Below are positions 17,410-26,898 of a stretch of DNA of 64,000 nt, in pieces. The notes below the pieces were generated by a model, which ran no database searches, was not told the DNA's origin, and worked only from the letters and a program-made list of their open reading frames with translations. Within the stretch, counting starts at the first letter, position 1; each line of letters starts with the position of its first letter. Position numbers and translations under genes: made by a program. The stretch comes from GCA-2731375 sp002731375 (GTDB lineage: Bacteria; Pseudomonadota; Alphaproteobacteria; GCA-2731375), in assembly GCA_030752605.1 (NCBI GenBank), contig JASMDX010000042.1:62001-126000 (forward strand), read 5' to 3'.

Positions 17410-18438
17410 TTAGCTGATGCGACCGTCGGCCACCGCGTGGCAAGAAACCTGCACGCCGTCGTATTCACGGGCCTGGGGCGCTTCCGTGCGGCAGCGTTCC
17501 TCGGCATGGGGGCAGCGGGGATGGAAGGCGCAGCCGGGCGGCGGATTAATCGGGCTGGGCACTTCGCCCGCGACGGGGATACGCTGGCGGCCGGACATTT
17601 CCAGATCCGGAATGGCATCAAGCAGCATACGTGTATAGGGATGCCGCGGATTCTCGAACAAGGTCTTGGTATCAGCCCATTCGACCAGACGGCCCAGGTA
17701 CATAACCCCGACCTTGGTTGAAACGTGATAGACCACCGCCAGGTCATGGCTAATGAACAGATAAGTCAGGCCAAGCCGATCCTGTAGTTCCTTCATCAGG
17801 TTCAGGATCTGTGCCTGGACCGAAACATCCAGGGCCGAGGTCGGCTCATCACAGACCAGGAATTCGGGCTCGCCGGCCAGGGCGCGGGCGATAGAGATAC
17901 GCTGGCGCTGGCCTCCGGAGAATTCATGGGGGTAGCGTTCGCCATCCGCCGGCGACAGCCCCACCTGGCTGAGTAATTCGCCAACCCTGGCCAAGATCGC
18001 CTGCTTGCCGCGAAGCAGGTCGCGCACGTAGATCGGCTCGGCTATGATTTGGGCCACCCGCCAGCGGGGATTGAGAGAGGCATAGGGGTCCTGGAAGATC
18101 ATCTGCATATGGGGCTGCATACGCTTACGGTCGGCGGTCGCTTCGCGCGGGCCGATTTCCACCCCGCCATAGCGGATCGAGCCTGCGGAAGGCTGATAAA
18201 GCCCAACTATCAGACGTGCCACCGTGGACTTGCCGCAGCCGGACTCGCCCACCAGGGAGAATGTCTCGCCACGGCCTATTTCAAAGCCGATGCCATCAAC
18301 CGCCTTAACGTAAGATCGGTCCAGCCGTTCGATCAAACGGTTCAGGAAGGGCACCGAGACATCAAAATGGCGTATCAGGCCATCAACCGCCAACAGCGGC
18401 CCAGGCCCATTCGCGGATCCATTTCTGGCTTCATTCAC
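17410..18438 (-). CDS. ABC transporter ATP-binding protein, peptide/nickel family (OppF/DppF type)
   Basis: 342 residues. Walker A GESGCGKS, signature SGGQRQRISIARALA, Walker B EFLVCDEPTSALD and the switch His in FISHDLAV are all present. The C-terminal oligopeptide extension has Cys residues (CAFHPRCPHAEERC) typical of OppF/DppF. It powers peptide-type uptake together with the other four genes. The GTG start at 18438 overlaps the upstream gene's stop by 8 bases (GTGAATGA), so longer frames to 18522 are rejected. It is the last gene of the operon. Confidence 0.92.
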   Translation of the reverse strand: MNEARNGSANGPGPLLAVDGLIRHFDVSVPFLNRLIERLDRSYVKAVDGIGFEIGRGETFSLVGESGCGKSTVARLIVGLYQPSAGSIRYGGVEIGPREATADRKRMQPHMQMIFQDPYASLNPRWRVAQIIAEPIYVRDLLRGKQAILARVGELLSQVGLSPADGERYPHEFSGGQRQRISIARALAGEPEFLVCDEPTSALDVSVQAQILNLMKELQDRLGLTYLFISHDLAVVYHVSTKVGVMYLGRLVEWADTKTLFENPRHPYTRMLLDAIPDLEMSGRQRIPVAGEVPSPINPPPGCAFHPRCPHAEERCRTEAPQAREYDGVQVSCHAVADGRIS

Positions 18439-19450
18439 CGGCCCGCACCTCCATTGAACGCCCGTCGAACAGATGACACGCGACTTTCGAACGCTCCACG
18501 GTTTGCAAATTGGGCCGTTCAATACGGCAACGTGCCATCACCTGCTCGCAACGCGGGTTGAAAGGGCAGCCAGGCGGAATTTCCTGCAGGCGGGGCATGG
18601 AGCCTTCAATCTGGGTCAACTGATCCACGTGATGGCCAATGTGGGGGATCGATCCCATCAGGCCATGGGTATATGGGTGCTTGGCCGCGCGGACGACTTC
18701 CTGCACCGGGCCGATCTCGGCAATACGGCCCGAATACATCACGGCGACACGGTCCGCAGCCTCGGCGATCACGCCCATGTCATGGGTCACCAGCATCACG
18801 GCGGTGCTATGTTCCTTGCACAGCCGCTTCAGCAACGAGATGATCTGCGCCTGGATGGAAACGTCCAGCGCCGTAGTCGGCTCGTCCGCAATAATCAGGC
18901 GTGGCTCCGCACATAGCGCCAGGGCGATCACCACGCGCTGGCGCATACCGCCTGAGAATTGATGCGGATAATGATCAATGCGCTCGGCGGCACCGGGAAT
19001 ACCCACTTCCTCCAACAGCTCCAAGGCGCGGTCGCGCGCCTGTTTTTCATTTAGGGACAGGTGGGTCTGGATGGTCTCGATCAATTGCCTGCTGACCGAA
19101 TACAGCGGGTTCAACGAGGTTAGGGGATCTTGAAAAATGGCGCCAATCCTCCGGCCTCGGATACGGCGGATTTCTTCATAGGGCAAATTATCGATACGCC
19201 GGCCTTCCAGCGAGATCTCGCCGCGGGCGATGCGGCCAGGCGGCTCCAGCAAGCCGATGATGGCGGCTCCGGTCAATGACTTGCCTGCGCCTGACTCGCC
19301 CACTACGCCCAGGATCTCACCCGGCGAAATATCAAACGAGATATCATCAACCGCTACCAAGGTACCCCGCCGGGTGGGAAATTCGATGCGCAGGTTGCGT
19401 ACCGATAACAGGGCCTGGCCGTTGTTGTCCTGCACCATGGCCAGGCTCAC
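18431..19450 (-). CDS. ABC transporter ATP-binding protein, peptide/nickel family (OppD/DppD type)
   Basis: 339 residues. Walker A GESGAGKS, signature SGGMRQRVVIALALC, Walker B RLIIADEPTTALD and H-loop VTHDMGV are intact. The C-terminal PPGCPFNPRCEQVMARC carries the oligopeptide-type Cys cluster. It pairs with the OppF-like ATPase. The chosen GTG at 19450 overlaps the preceding gene's TGA (GTGA); an ATG four codons later at 19438 is an alternative. Confidence 0.92.
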   Translation of the reverse strand: MSLAMVQDNNGQALLSVRNLRIEFPTRRGTLVAVDDISFDISPGEILGVVGESGAGKSLTGAAIIGLLEPPGRIARGEISLEGRRIDNLPYEEIRRIRGRRIGAIFQDPLTSLNPLYSVSRQLIETIQTHLSLNEKQARDRALELLEEVGIPGAAERIDHYPHQFSGGMRQRVVIALALCAEPRLIIADEPTTALDVSIQAQIISLLKRLCKEHSTAVMLVTHDMGVIAEAADRVAVMYSGRIAEIGPVQEVVRAAKHPYTHGLMGSIPHIGHHVDQLTQIEGSMPRLQEIPPGCPFNPRCEQVMARCRIERPNLQTVERSKVACHLFDGRSMEVRAGE

Positions 19451-20412
19451 CGCAGCTTCGGGTTCAAAGCATCGCGCAACCAATCACCCAGAAGATTGAC
19501 AGCCAACACCAGGATGGCGAGCACGGCGCCGGGAAAGACGGTGATCCACCATTCACCGGAGAACAGAAAATCCTGACCGGTGTTGATCAGGGTGCCCAGA
19601 GAGGGTTCGGTCACCGGCACGCCGACGCCCAGGAAGCTCAGGGTCGCCTCCGTGATGATCGCCAGGGCCAAATGAATCGTGGCGATCACCAACACCGGGC
19701 CCATGACGTTGGGCAGCACATGACGCAACATGATCAATATGGCTGGGCGGCCGATCACGCGGGCGGCCTGGACATATTCCTTGTTCTTCTCCACCAGGGT
19801 GGAGCCGCGCACGGTACGGGCATATTGCACCCAGCCGGAAATTCCGATGGAAAAGATCAAGACATAGATAGCCAATTCATCATGGGTGTCGCGCGGCAAC
19901 ACGCCACGGGCCACGCCATCCACCAGCAAGGCCAATAGAATGGCGGGGAAGCTAAGTTGGATATCGGCGACACGCATGATCACCGCATCCACCGTGCCAC
20001 CGGCATAGCCAGAGAGCAGACCCAGGCCAACACCAAGAAACAAGGCAAAAATGACCGAGGCGAAGCCAACACCCAGCGAGATCCGGGCACCGTAGATAAT
20101 GGTCGACAAAATGCCCCGCCCCTGATCATCGGTACCCAGCAGGAAGCGTACATCCCCCTCCTCCATCCAGGCGGGTGGCAGGGAGGCATCCATCAGATCA
20201 ATCGAGGCCAGGTCGAATGGGTTGTGCGGCGCAACCAAGGGGGCGAACAGGGCTGACAGCATGATAACCATCGTGACAGCGCCAGCCACCATTGTGAAGG
20301 GCGAGCGGGTAAAGCTGTACCAAATGTCGCTGTCGCCGGCCCGGCGCAACAAATCAGCCAGCCGCGCCCACGTACCTAGAAGCACGACCTGGTCCTGGCC
20401 GTACTCAGCCAT
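19447..20412 (-). CDS. ABC transporter permease, peptide type (OppC/DppC)
   Basis: 321 residues. After a cytoplasmic leader, a first membrane helix (about AGAVTMVIMLSALFAPLVAP) is followed by the OppC hallmark FLLGTDDQGRGILSTIIYGARISLGVG. The inner-membrane permease loop is RTVRGSTLVEKNKEYVQAAR, and further helices follow. It forms the membrane channel with the OppB-like protein. The ATG at 20412 overlaps the upstream stop by 8 bases; the longer frame to 20469 lies inside oppB and is rejected. Confidence 0.92.
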   Translation of the reverse strand: MAEYGQDQVVLLGTWARLADLLRRAGDSDIWYSFTRSPFTMVAGAVTMVIMLSALFAPLVAPHNPFDLASIDLMDASLPPAWMEEGDVRFLLGTDDQGRGILSTIIYGARISLGVGFASVIFALFLGVGLGLLSGYAGGTVDAVIMRVADIQLSFPAILLALLVDGVARGVLPRDTHDELAIYVLIFSIGISGWVQYARTVRGSTLVEKNKEYVQAARVIGRPAILIMLRHVLPNVMGPVLVIATIHLALAIITEATLSFLGVGVPVTEPSLGTLINTGQDFLFSGEWWITVFPGAVLAILVLAVNLLGDWLRDALNPKLR

Positions 20413-21388
20413 GACCGCCACCGCCATCCACCCGCAACCGCGGATCAACGGCATAGTACAACAAATCAACGATTAGATTGATGACCACGAAAAACAATGC
20501 AATCAAACACAGGTAGGCCGCCATGACAGGAATATCCACATCGCCCACGGCCTCAATAAACATCTTCCCCATGCCTGGCCATTGAAAGACGCTCTCCGTG
20601 ATAATGGCGAAGGCGATGACCGAGCCGAGTTGCAGCCCGGTAATAGTGATCACGGGCACCAATGTGTTCTTCAAGGCATGGCCGAAATTTACCGCGCGGT
20701 TACTCAAGCCCCGGGCGCGGGCGAACTTGATATAGTCCGTGCGCAGTACTTCCAGCATTTCGGAACGTACCAGACGCATGATCAAGGTCATCTGAAACAA
20801 TGCCAGGGTGATCGAAGGCATGATCAAGGCCTTTAGCCCCGAAACCGTCAACAGGCCCGTGGACCAGGCGCCCAGGGCCACGACCTCACCCCTACCGAAG
20901 GTGGGCAACCAACGCAAAATAACGCCAAACAGCAGGATCAATACGATGCCAATCAGAAATGTTGGCAACGATATACCGATCAATGACAAGCTCATGAATG
21001 CCTTGGCCAGGATGCCATTACGGTGCAGGCCGGTATAGACTCCCATCGGTACGCCAATGAACAAGGCCAGTATGACCGAGATGAGGGAGAGTTCCAGAGT
21101 AGCCGGCATGCGCTCCAGCAACATATCCTTCACGGGACGGCGGTGCATATAGGAAAAGCCGAAATTGCCTTTCGAGGTGTTGACCACGTAATTCCAGTAC
21201 TGGACCACGAATGGATCGTTCAGGCCCAGGGTTTCCCGCAGCTTTTCCCGGTCCTGCAGCGTGGTTTCCTGACCCACCAGATTATTAATGGGATCGCCCA
21301 CAAAGCGGAAAAGGCCAAACGCAATCAACGCAACGGTCAACATGACTAGCACCGATTGCAGCAAACGCCTAATGATGAAGGCGAACAT
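20405..21388 (-). CDS. ABC transporter permease, peptide type (OppB/DppB)
   Basis: 327 residues. The N-terminal helix (IIRRLLQSVLVMLTVALIAF) and the family segment DPFVVQYWNYV are followed by five further hydrophobic stretches. The coupling loop RLVRSEMLEVLRTDYIKFARARG would contact the ATPases. It is separated from the substrate-binding protein gene by a strong hairpin, which may lower its expression relative to that gene. Confidence 0.92.
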   Translation of the reverse strand: MFAFIIRRLLQSVLVMLTVALIAFGLFRFVGDPINNLVGQETTLQDREKLRETLGLNDPFVVQYWNYVVNTSKGNFGFSYMHRRPVKDMLLERMPATLELSLISVILALFIGVPMGVYTGLHRNGILAKAFMSLSLIGISLPTFLIGIVLILLFGVILRWLPTFGRGEVVALGAWSTGLLTVSGLKALIMPSITLALFQMTLIMRLVRSEMLEVLRTDYIKFARARGLSNRAVNFGHALKNTLVPVITITGLQLGSVIAFAIITESVFQWPGMGKMFIEAVGDVDIPVMAAYLCLIALFFVVINLIVDLLYYAVDPRLRVDGGGGHG

Positions 21389-21425
21389 GAGCGATTATTT
21401 TATTCCAAAATTTTCCAAAAGCACG

Positions 21426-21455
21426 GAACGGCTCGGTCTTCCGACCGAGCCGTTC
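21426..21455 (-). terminator. Strong hairpin between binding-protein and permease genes
   Basis: A perfect 13-bp stem (21426-21438 with 21443-21455) closes a 4-base loop. On the minus strand it is followed by CGTGCTTTTGG, resembling an intrinsic terminator with a weak U-tract. It sits 20 bases after the stop of the binding-protein gene and 38 bases before the OppB-like start. This is the usual place for an attenuating or mRNA-stabilising structure that gives high binding-protein and low permease expression. Confidence 0.75.
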
Positions 21456-21474
21456 TCGAAGTCATCGCGACAGC

Positions 21475-23070
21475 TTATTTGACGACGACGTAACGCAAAT
21501 CGAGGACGTTGTCGGGCCGTTGATTGACGTTCACCCGATCAGACACGCCCCAGGACAGCGGTTGCTGATGCAAGGGGATGTGTCCCACTTCATCTTGGTG
21601 AAGCTTGAAAACTTCCTTGATCATCGCCGTACGCTTAGCCTGATCGGTCTCGGACTCGATCATTGGCGCCAGTTCATAGACACGTTCGTTGCAATAGCCG
21701 CCCAGATTGAACAGGCCCCGGCCCTTTTCCTTGGTCCGGCAGGACATCAGAGGTTCAATCGCCTGATGGCTATCCATGGTGCCCGGCGTCCAACCCAGTA
21801 AGAAGAACGAAGTGTCATAGTTGTTTTGTGCCAGCACCTTGCCGAAATATTTCGACTTGGTCTGGGCCAGCACCTTCACCTTGACGCCAATGCGGGCCAG
21901 CATGGAAGCCGATGCCTGACAGATCTTCTCGTCATTGACATAGCGGTCATTGGGGCAATCCATGGTCACCTCAAAGCCATTGGGATAACCGGCATCGGCC
22001 AAAAGCTTCTTGGCCTTGCCGGTGTCGTAGGCCCAATGCGCGTTCAGATCCTTGGCGAAGCCGCCGATCTGCGGTGCCACCATGAGGCCGGCGGGGAAAG
22101 AGGCGCCGCGCATCACCTTTTTCTTGATGGCTTCTACATTGATAGCATGGGCAAAGGCCTTGCGGACGCGCACATCCTTGAAGGGGTTCTTGCCCTTGAT
22201 GTTGGAGTACAACAACTCGTCACGGACCTGGTCGAAACCAAGGAAGATGGTCCGCGCCTCTGGCCCGGCCAGCGGCTTGACGCCGGGGGCATCCTTCAAA
22301 CGCTGCCAATCCTGCACCGGAATTGGATAAGCGACATCCAACTCACCTGACAGCAGGGCCGCGACGCGGGTCGCATCCTGAGAAATCGGCGTGAACGTCG
22401 CGGAAGTGACGTTGGATGGGATTTTCTGCCAATAGCCGTCGTTGCGTTTCAATGTGGTCTTCACGCCGGCAGCGTGGGAGGTGACCATGAAGGGCCCGGT
22501 GCCATTGGCATTCAGGTTGGCGAAGTTACCTTCCTCGCCGCCTTTCAGGTTGGTCGCCGCCTCGGTCTTATGCTCCTTCGACCATTCCTGATCCATGACA
22601 TAAAGGATCAACAGGCTACGCGGCAGGATCGGGTTCGGGTTCGAGGTGATGATATCGAACGTCATACCATCGATTTTCTTGATTTCCTTAATCTTGCGCG
22701 CCGGCACCTTGAGATCGGAGCCTTCGGTCAAGGCACGCTTCCAGGTGAAGATATAGTCATCGGCGGTCATGTCGTTGCCGTTGTGGAACTTCACGCCGGG
22801 CCGTAAATTTACCCGCCAGGTATTCGGACCGGTTTGTTTGAAGGATTTCGCCAGCATGGGCACAACATTCATCTTGTCGTCATAACCGATCAGCGGCTCG
22901 TAGATATTGCCCTGAAAGCCCAGGCTGAAGGTTTCGAATAGACCGTGCGGGTCCAACGATTGCAGGTTGCCCTGGAAGGCCCATTTAAATTCCTTGGCGC
23001 CCACGCTGGGCGCCGCCAATGCCGTGGCCGCAGCCAACGCACCGGCGATCACAGTTGCTTTCCATCGCAT
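21475..23070 (-). CDS. Periplasmic substrate-binding protein, family 5 (peptide/opine/nickel type)
   Basis: 531 residues. A signal peptide (RWKATVIAGALAAATALAAP, likely cut after SVGA) precedes the mature family 5 fold. Landmarks are GLFETFSLGFQGNIYEPLIGY, the VNLRPGVKFHNGNDMTADD segment and FKDVRVRKAFAHAIN. The protein delivers ligand to the downstream permease. Family 5 ligands include di- and oligopeptides, glutathione and opines; the ligand here is not predictable. First gene of the five-gene importer operon. Confidence 0.92.
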   Translation of the reverse strand: MRWKATVIAGALAAATALAAPSVGAKEFKWAFQGNLQSLDPHGLFETFSLGFQGNIYEPLIGYDDKMNVVPMLAKSFKQTGPNTWRVNLRPGVKFHNGNDMTADDYIFTWKRALTEGSDLKVPARKIKEIKKIDGMTFDIITSNPNPILPRSLLILYVMDQEWSKEHKTEAATNLKGGEEGNFANLNANGTGPFMVTSHAAGVKTTLKRNDGYWQKIPSNVTSATFTPISQDATRVAALLSGELDVAYPIPVQDWQRLKDAPGVKPLAGPEARTIFLGFDQVRDELLYSNIKGKNPFKDVRVRKAFAHAINVEAIKKKVMRGASFPAGLMVAPQIGGFAKDLNAHWAYDTGKAKKLLADAGYPNGFEVTMDCPNDRYVNDEKICQASASMLARIGVKVKVLAQTKSKYFGKVLAQNNYDTSFFLLGWTPGTMDSHQAIEPLMSCRTKEKGRGLFNLGGYCNERVYELAPMIESETDQAKRTAMIKEVFKLHQDEVGHIPLHQQPLSWGVSDRVNVNQRPDNVLDLRYVVVK

Positions 23071-23187
23071 CTTTTAGTTCTCCCCGTTAGATAGATTTTT
23101 TGGATATTTTTAGGAAATTCATAACTACAGGCACCACAGTATCCACAAACTGCGGGTCTACACAATCGTCTGTTTTGCACGCGCTCT

Positions 23188-24849
23188 TCAGCGCGCGTTG
23201 CGAAAGCCATTGGTGATGGGATAGCGGCGGTCCCGGCCAAAGTTGCGGGCCGTCAATTTCACCCCCGGTGGGGCCTGGCGCCGCTTGTATTCCGCCAGAT
23301 ACAGCAAATTCTCGATCCGCTGCACGGTCTCCGCCGCATGGCCGCGGGCAACGATATCGGCAAAGGCCATTTCCTCTTCCACCAGGCAGCGCAGAATATC
23401 ATCCAACGTCTCATAGGGCGGCAGGGAATCCTCGTCCGTCTGATCGGGGCGCAATTCAGCCGACGGCGGTTTGGCAATGGTATTTTCCGGAATGACCCGG
23501 CCTTCGGGTCCCAGGGCGTCCTCAGGCTTTTGCTGATTACGCCAATGGGATAATTCGAACGCGGTGATCTTGTAGACGTCCTTGAGGACGGAAAAGCCGC
23601 CGCACATATCGCCATAGATGGTCGCATAACCAACCGACATTTCCGACTTGTTGCCCGTGGTCAGCACCATGTGGCCAAATTTGTTGGAGATCGCCATCAG
23701 GGCCATGCCTCGGGCCCGGGATTGGATATTCTCTTCCGTGATATCGGCTTCAGTTCCTTCGAACAGCTCGCTCAGCATGCTTTCAAAAGCCGCCACGGTC
23801 GGTTCGATCGTCATCTTATCGAGGCGGCATTGCAGCAACTCGGCACAGGCAATGGCATCGGCGAGGCTATGAGGGGAGGAATATTTCGACGGCAGCATGA
23901 TGCACCAGACCCTCTCCGGACCCAGGGCATCGACGGCCACGGCGGCGCTAAGGGCTGAATCTATGCCGCCCGAAAGACCCAGTACCACGCCCGGAAAACG
24001 GTTCTTGTTGACGTAATCACGCAAACCCAGGGTTATTGTCCGATAGAGCGCATCCAGACCCTCATGGGGTGCCATGCGGGGGCCTTCGGCACAGACCCAG
24101 CCGCCGCCCTCCCGCCGCCAGTCCGTCACTACCAGCCCGCTGTCAAAAGTGGGCATTTGCACCGCCAGGGAACAATCGCGATTGACCACGAAACTGCCAC
24201 CATCAAAGACCAATTCGTCTTGGCCGCCGACCTGATTGACATAGGTCAGGGGCAAGCCGGTTTCCGTGACCCGGCCCACGGCATGGTTCAAACGTAAATC
24301 GAACTTGCCGTCTTCAAAAGGGGAGCCATTGGGCACGAGTAATAGTTCGGCGCCGGTCTCAACCAGGCATTCGCAAACTTCTGCTGTCCAGATATCCTCG
24401 CAAATGGGCACGCCGAGGCGAATACCGCGAAAATTAATCGGCCCCGGCAGGGGCCCCGCCGCGAATACCCGTTTTTCATCGAACACGCCGTAATTGGGCA
24501 GGTCATGCTTGAAACGCGCGGCGGCGATCTCACCGCCATCCAACAGCAACACAGCGTTATACAACAGGCCTTCGTCGCGCCAGGGTACGGTGAGCAACAA
24601 TCCCGGACCGCCGTCGCCTGTCTCCGCCGCCAGTTCCGCCACCGCGCCCGCCACCGCATCCTGAAAGGCCCCTTTCAGAACAAGGTCCTCAGGCGGATAG
24701 CCGCACAGCACCAATTCGCCAAAGACAACCAAATCCGCGCCCAGAGCGGCGGCCTCCCGGCGAGCGTTGCGCACCAGTTCCGAATTGCCCGCGATATCGC
24801 CGACCATCGGGTTGATCTGCGCCAGGGCGATCTTCAATGCATCCATCAT
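23188..24849 (-). CDS. nadE: Glutamine-dependent NAD+ synthetase
   Basis: 553 residues. The N-terminal nitrilase domain has the catalytic Glu in FGELVLCGYPPEDL, Lys in ARFKHDLPNYGVFDE and Cys in PICEDIWT, which release ammonia from glutamine. The C-terminal domain has the ATP pyrophosphatase loop LGLSGGIDSALSAAVAVDAL and TTGNKSEMSVGYATIYGDM. Together they amidate deamido-NAD to NAD in the last step of NAD synthesis. Length matches the two-domain bacterial type. It is followed by a 117-base gap to the importer operon. Confidence 0.95.
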   Translation of the reverse strand: MMDALKIALAQINPMVGDIAGNSELVRNARREAAALGADLVVFGELVLCGYPPEDLVLKGAFQDAVAGAVAELAAETGDGGPGLLLTVPWRDEGLLYNAVLLLDGGEIAAARFKHDLPNYGVFDEKRVFAAGPLPGPINFRGIRLGVPICEDIWTAEVCECLVETGAELLLVPNGSPFEDGKFDLRLNHAVGRVTETGLPLTYVNQVGGQDELVFDGGSFVVNRDCSLAVQMPTFDSGLVVTDWRREGGGWVCAEGPRMAPHEGLDALYRTITLGLRDYVNKNRFPGVVLGLSGGIDSALSAAVAVDALGPERVWCIMLPSKYSSPHSLADAIACAELLQCRLDKMTIEPTVAAFESMLSELFEGTEADITEENIQSRARGMALMAISNKFGHMVLTTGNKSEMSVGYATIYGDMCGGFSVLKDVYKITAFELSHWRNQQKPEDALGPEGRVIPENTIAKPPSAELRPDQTDEDSLPPYETLDDILRCLVEEEMAFADIVARGHAAETVQRIENLLYLAEYKRRQAPPGVKLTARNFGRDRRYPITNGFRNAR

Positions 24850-24915
24850 GGGCCGTTATTTAGGACGAATAATGTGAATTCTCAACGGCGCAATTATTCG
24901 AAGTAAACGCCACCG

Positions 24916-26898
24916 CTATGCCTCTTCCTCCAGAACAACCAGCAGCTCGCCATTATCGACCTGATCGCCAACCGCCGCCCGCATCTGGCTAACGGTACCG
25001 GCAATAGGCGCGGTGATACGGTGCTCCATCTTCATGGCTTCTAGGATCAGCAACAACTGGCCCTCTTCCACCCGGTCGCCTTCAGCCACATGGGTCGCCG
25101 TGATATTGCCCGGCATGGGCGCCGTGAGACCGCCAGAGAATTCCGTCCCGCCGCCAATAGGAAAACGCGGCAACTCCTGGAACTCAATATCTCCACCCGG
25201 CCCGTGCACCAGCCAACGATCTCTATCCGCCGTCAACGACAGATTGACCCGGCGACCATTAATTTCCAGATCGGTGCCGTCGGCACCATCGGCGAACACC
25301 ACCACGGCATAGGTGCTATCACCGATGGAGACATCGAAGCTGCCATTCCGCTGGGCCCGATAGGACACGGCGATCTTATCCCCACCATGTCTGAAGGCGG
25401 TCATCTGCGGCGGCATGATAGAATTACGCCAGCCACTGGCGATACTACCCAGGACGCGTGCGCCGGCCCGTCGCCGGGCCTGGGCATGGATCACCGCCGC
25501 GATCAGGGCATGGCGTAGTACCTCCGCCGAAATTTCAGACTTTCGGCCTGGATCGACCCGTTCAATAAAATCGGTTGTCGTATTGCCTTGGATAAAAGCC
25601 GGCGCACGCAGTGTTTCAACAAGGAAATCGCGGTTGTTGGTAACGCCTTGCAGTCGGGTATTTTCCAAAACCCGAGCCAAACGGCGGGCCGCCTCCTGCC
25701 GGGTTTGTGCCTTGACGATGACCTTGGCGATCATGGGATCGAACTGCAAACCGATCTCGCTGCCCGCTTCGATACCTGAATCAAAACGTGCGTTGGTGGC
25801 CGTATCGGGACGCCAGGCAATGACCGTACCCGGCGCGGGTAGAAAATCGTTGCCGGGATCTTCCGCGTACAGGCGCGCTTCTATGGCGTGGCCATCAATC
25901 GACAGATCATCCTGGCCATAGCCCAGGGTTTCACCTTCGGCGATGCGCAGTTGTTCCCGCACCAGATCCAGGCCGGTGATCTCCTCGGTCACGGGATGCT
26001 CCACCTGCAGCCGGGTATTGACCTCCAGGAACCAGAATTCACGGCTATCGAGCAGGAATTCAACGGTGCCGGCGGAGGCATAACCGATCTTCCGAGCAGC
26101 CGACAGGGCCGCCGCCGCCATCCGGGCGCGCAGTTCGTCATCCACCGCCGGCGAGGGCGCTTCCTCAATAATCTTCTGATGCCGGCGTTGGATCGAGCAT
26201 TCACGCTCGAACAGATGCACCAGATTACCGTGCCGGTCGCCCAGGATCTGGATTTCCACATGCCGGGACGCTGTCAGCCAGCGCTCCAGAAACAAGGTAT
26301 CGTCGCCGAACGCCGCGCCAGCCTCACGCCGGGCGCCATCGACGGCATCGGCCAGATTAGCCTCCACCTCGACGATGCGCATGCCGCGCCCGCCGCCACC
26401 CGCGGATGCCTTGACCAGGACCGGATATCCGATCTCCCGCGCAGCGGCGGCCACATCAGCGTCCGCGCCCAACTCTTGTGCCGGCAGGGTTGGCACGTCT
26501 GCCTCCTGCATCAGCCGTTTGGCTGACAGCTTGTCGCCCATGGCGCTGATCGCCTCGGGCGATGGGCCGACCCACTGCATGCCCGCATCCATCACCGCCC
26601 TAGCAAAGGCCGCATTCTCGGACAAAAAGCCATAGCCCGGATGTACCGCGTCCGCGTCCGTGTCGTTACAGGCGGCCAGGACCTTGTCCACATCCAAATA
26701 GGTTTCCGCCGACGTTTCGCCGGACAATGCGACCGCGCTATCGGCCTCGCGCACGAACGGCGCGTTGGCGTCGCCATTGGCGTAGATGGCCACTGTGGCG
26801 ATACCCATTTCGTGGGCAGTGCGAATGATACGCCGGGCGATCTCTCCCCGGTTGGCGATCAACAGGCGGCTGATGGGTTTCATCTCTACATCCGCCAT
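24916..26898 (-). CDS. Biotin carboxylase/BCCP subunit of an acyl-CoA carboxylase (methylcrotonyl/propionyl type)
   Basis: 660 residues. Biotin carboxylase domain (LLIANRGEIARRIIRTAHEMG; ATP-grasp loop SAGGGGRGMRIVE; EVNTRLQVEHPVTEEITGLD) occupies about residues 8-450. A linker and a C-terminal biotinyl domain follow, with the biotin site EAMKMEHRI near residue 625. It carboxylates its own biotin for transfer to the partner encoded just upstream; the two genes overlap by 13 bases (26886-26898). The gene set resembles leucine-degradation methylcrotonyl-CoA carboxylase, but related acyl-CoA substrates are possible. Confidence 0.92.
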   Translation of the reverse strand: MADVEMKPISRLLIANRGEIARRIIRTAHEMGIATVAIYANGDANAPFVREADSAVALSGETSAETYLDVDKVLAACNDTDADAVHPGYGFLSENAAFARAVMDAGMQWVGPSPEAISAMGDKLSAKRLMQEADVPTLPAQELGADADVAAAAREIGYPVLVKASAGGGGRGMRIVEVEANLADAVDGARREAGAAFGDDTLFLERWLTASRHVEIQILGDRHGNLVHLFERECSIQRRHQKIIEEAPSPAVDDELRARMAAAALSAARKIGYASAGTVEFLLDSREFWFLEVNTRLQVEHPVTEEITGLDLVREQLRIAEGETLGYGQDDLSIDGHAIEARLYAEDPGNDFLPAPGTVIAWRPDTATNARFDSGIEAGSEIGLQFDPMIAKVIVKAQTRQEAARRLARVLENTRLQGVTNNRDFLVETLRAPAFIQGNTTTDFIERVDPGRKSEISAEVLRHALIAAVIHAQARRRAGARVLGSIASGWRNSIMPPQMTAFRHGGDKIAVSYRAQRNGSFDVSIGDSTYAVVVFADGADGTDLEINGRRVNLSLTADRDRWLVHGPGGDIEFQELPRFPIGGGTEFSGGLTAPMPGNITATHVAEGDRVEEGQLLLILEAMKMEHRITAPIAGTVSQMRAAVGDQVDNGELLVVLEEEA

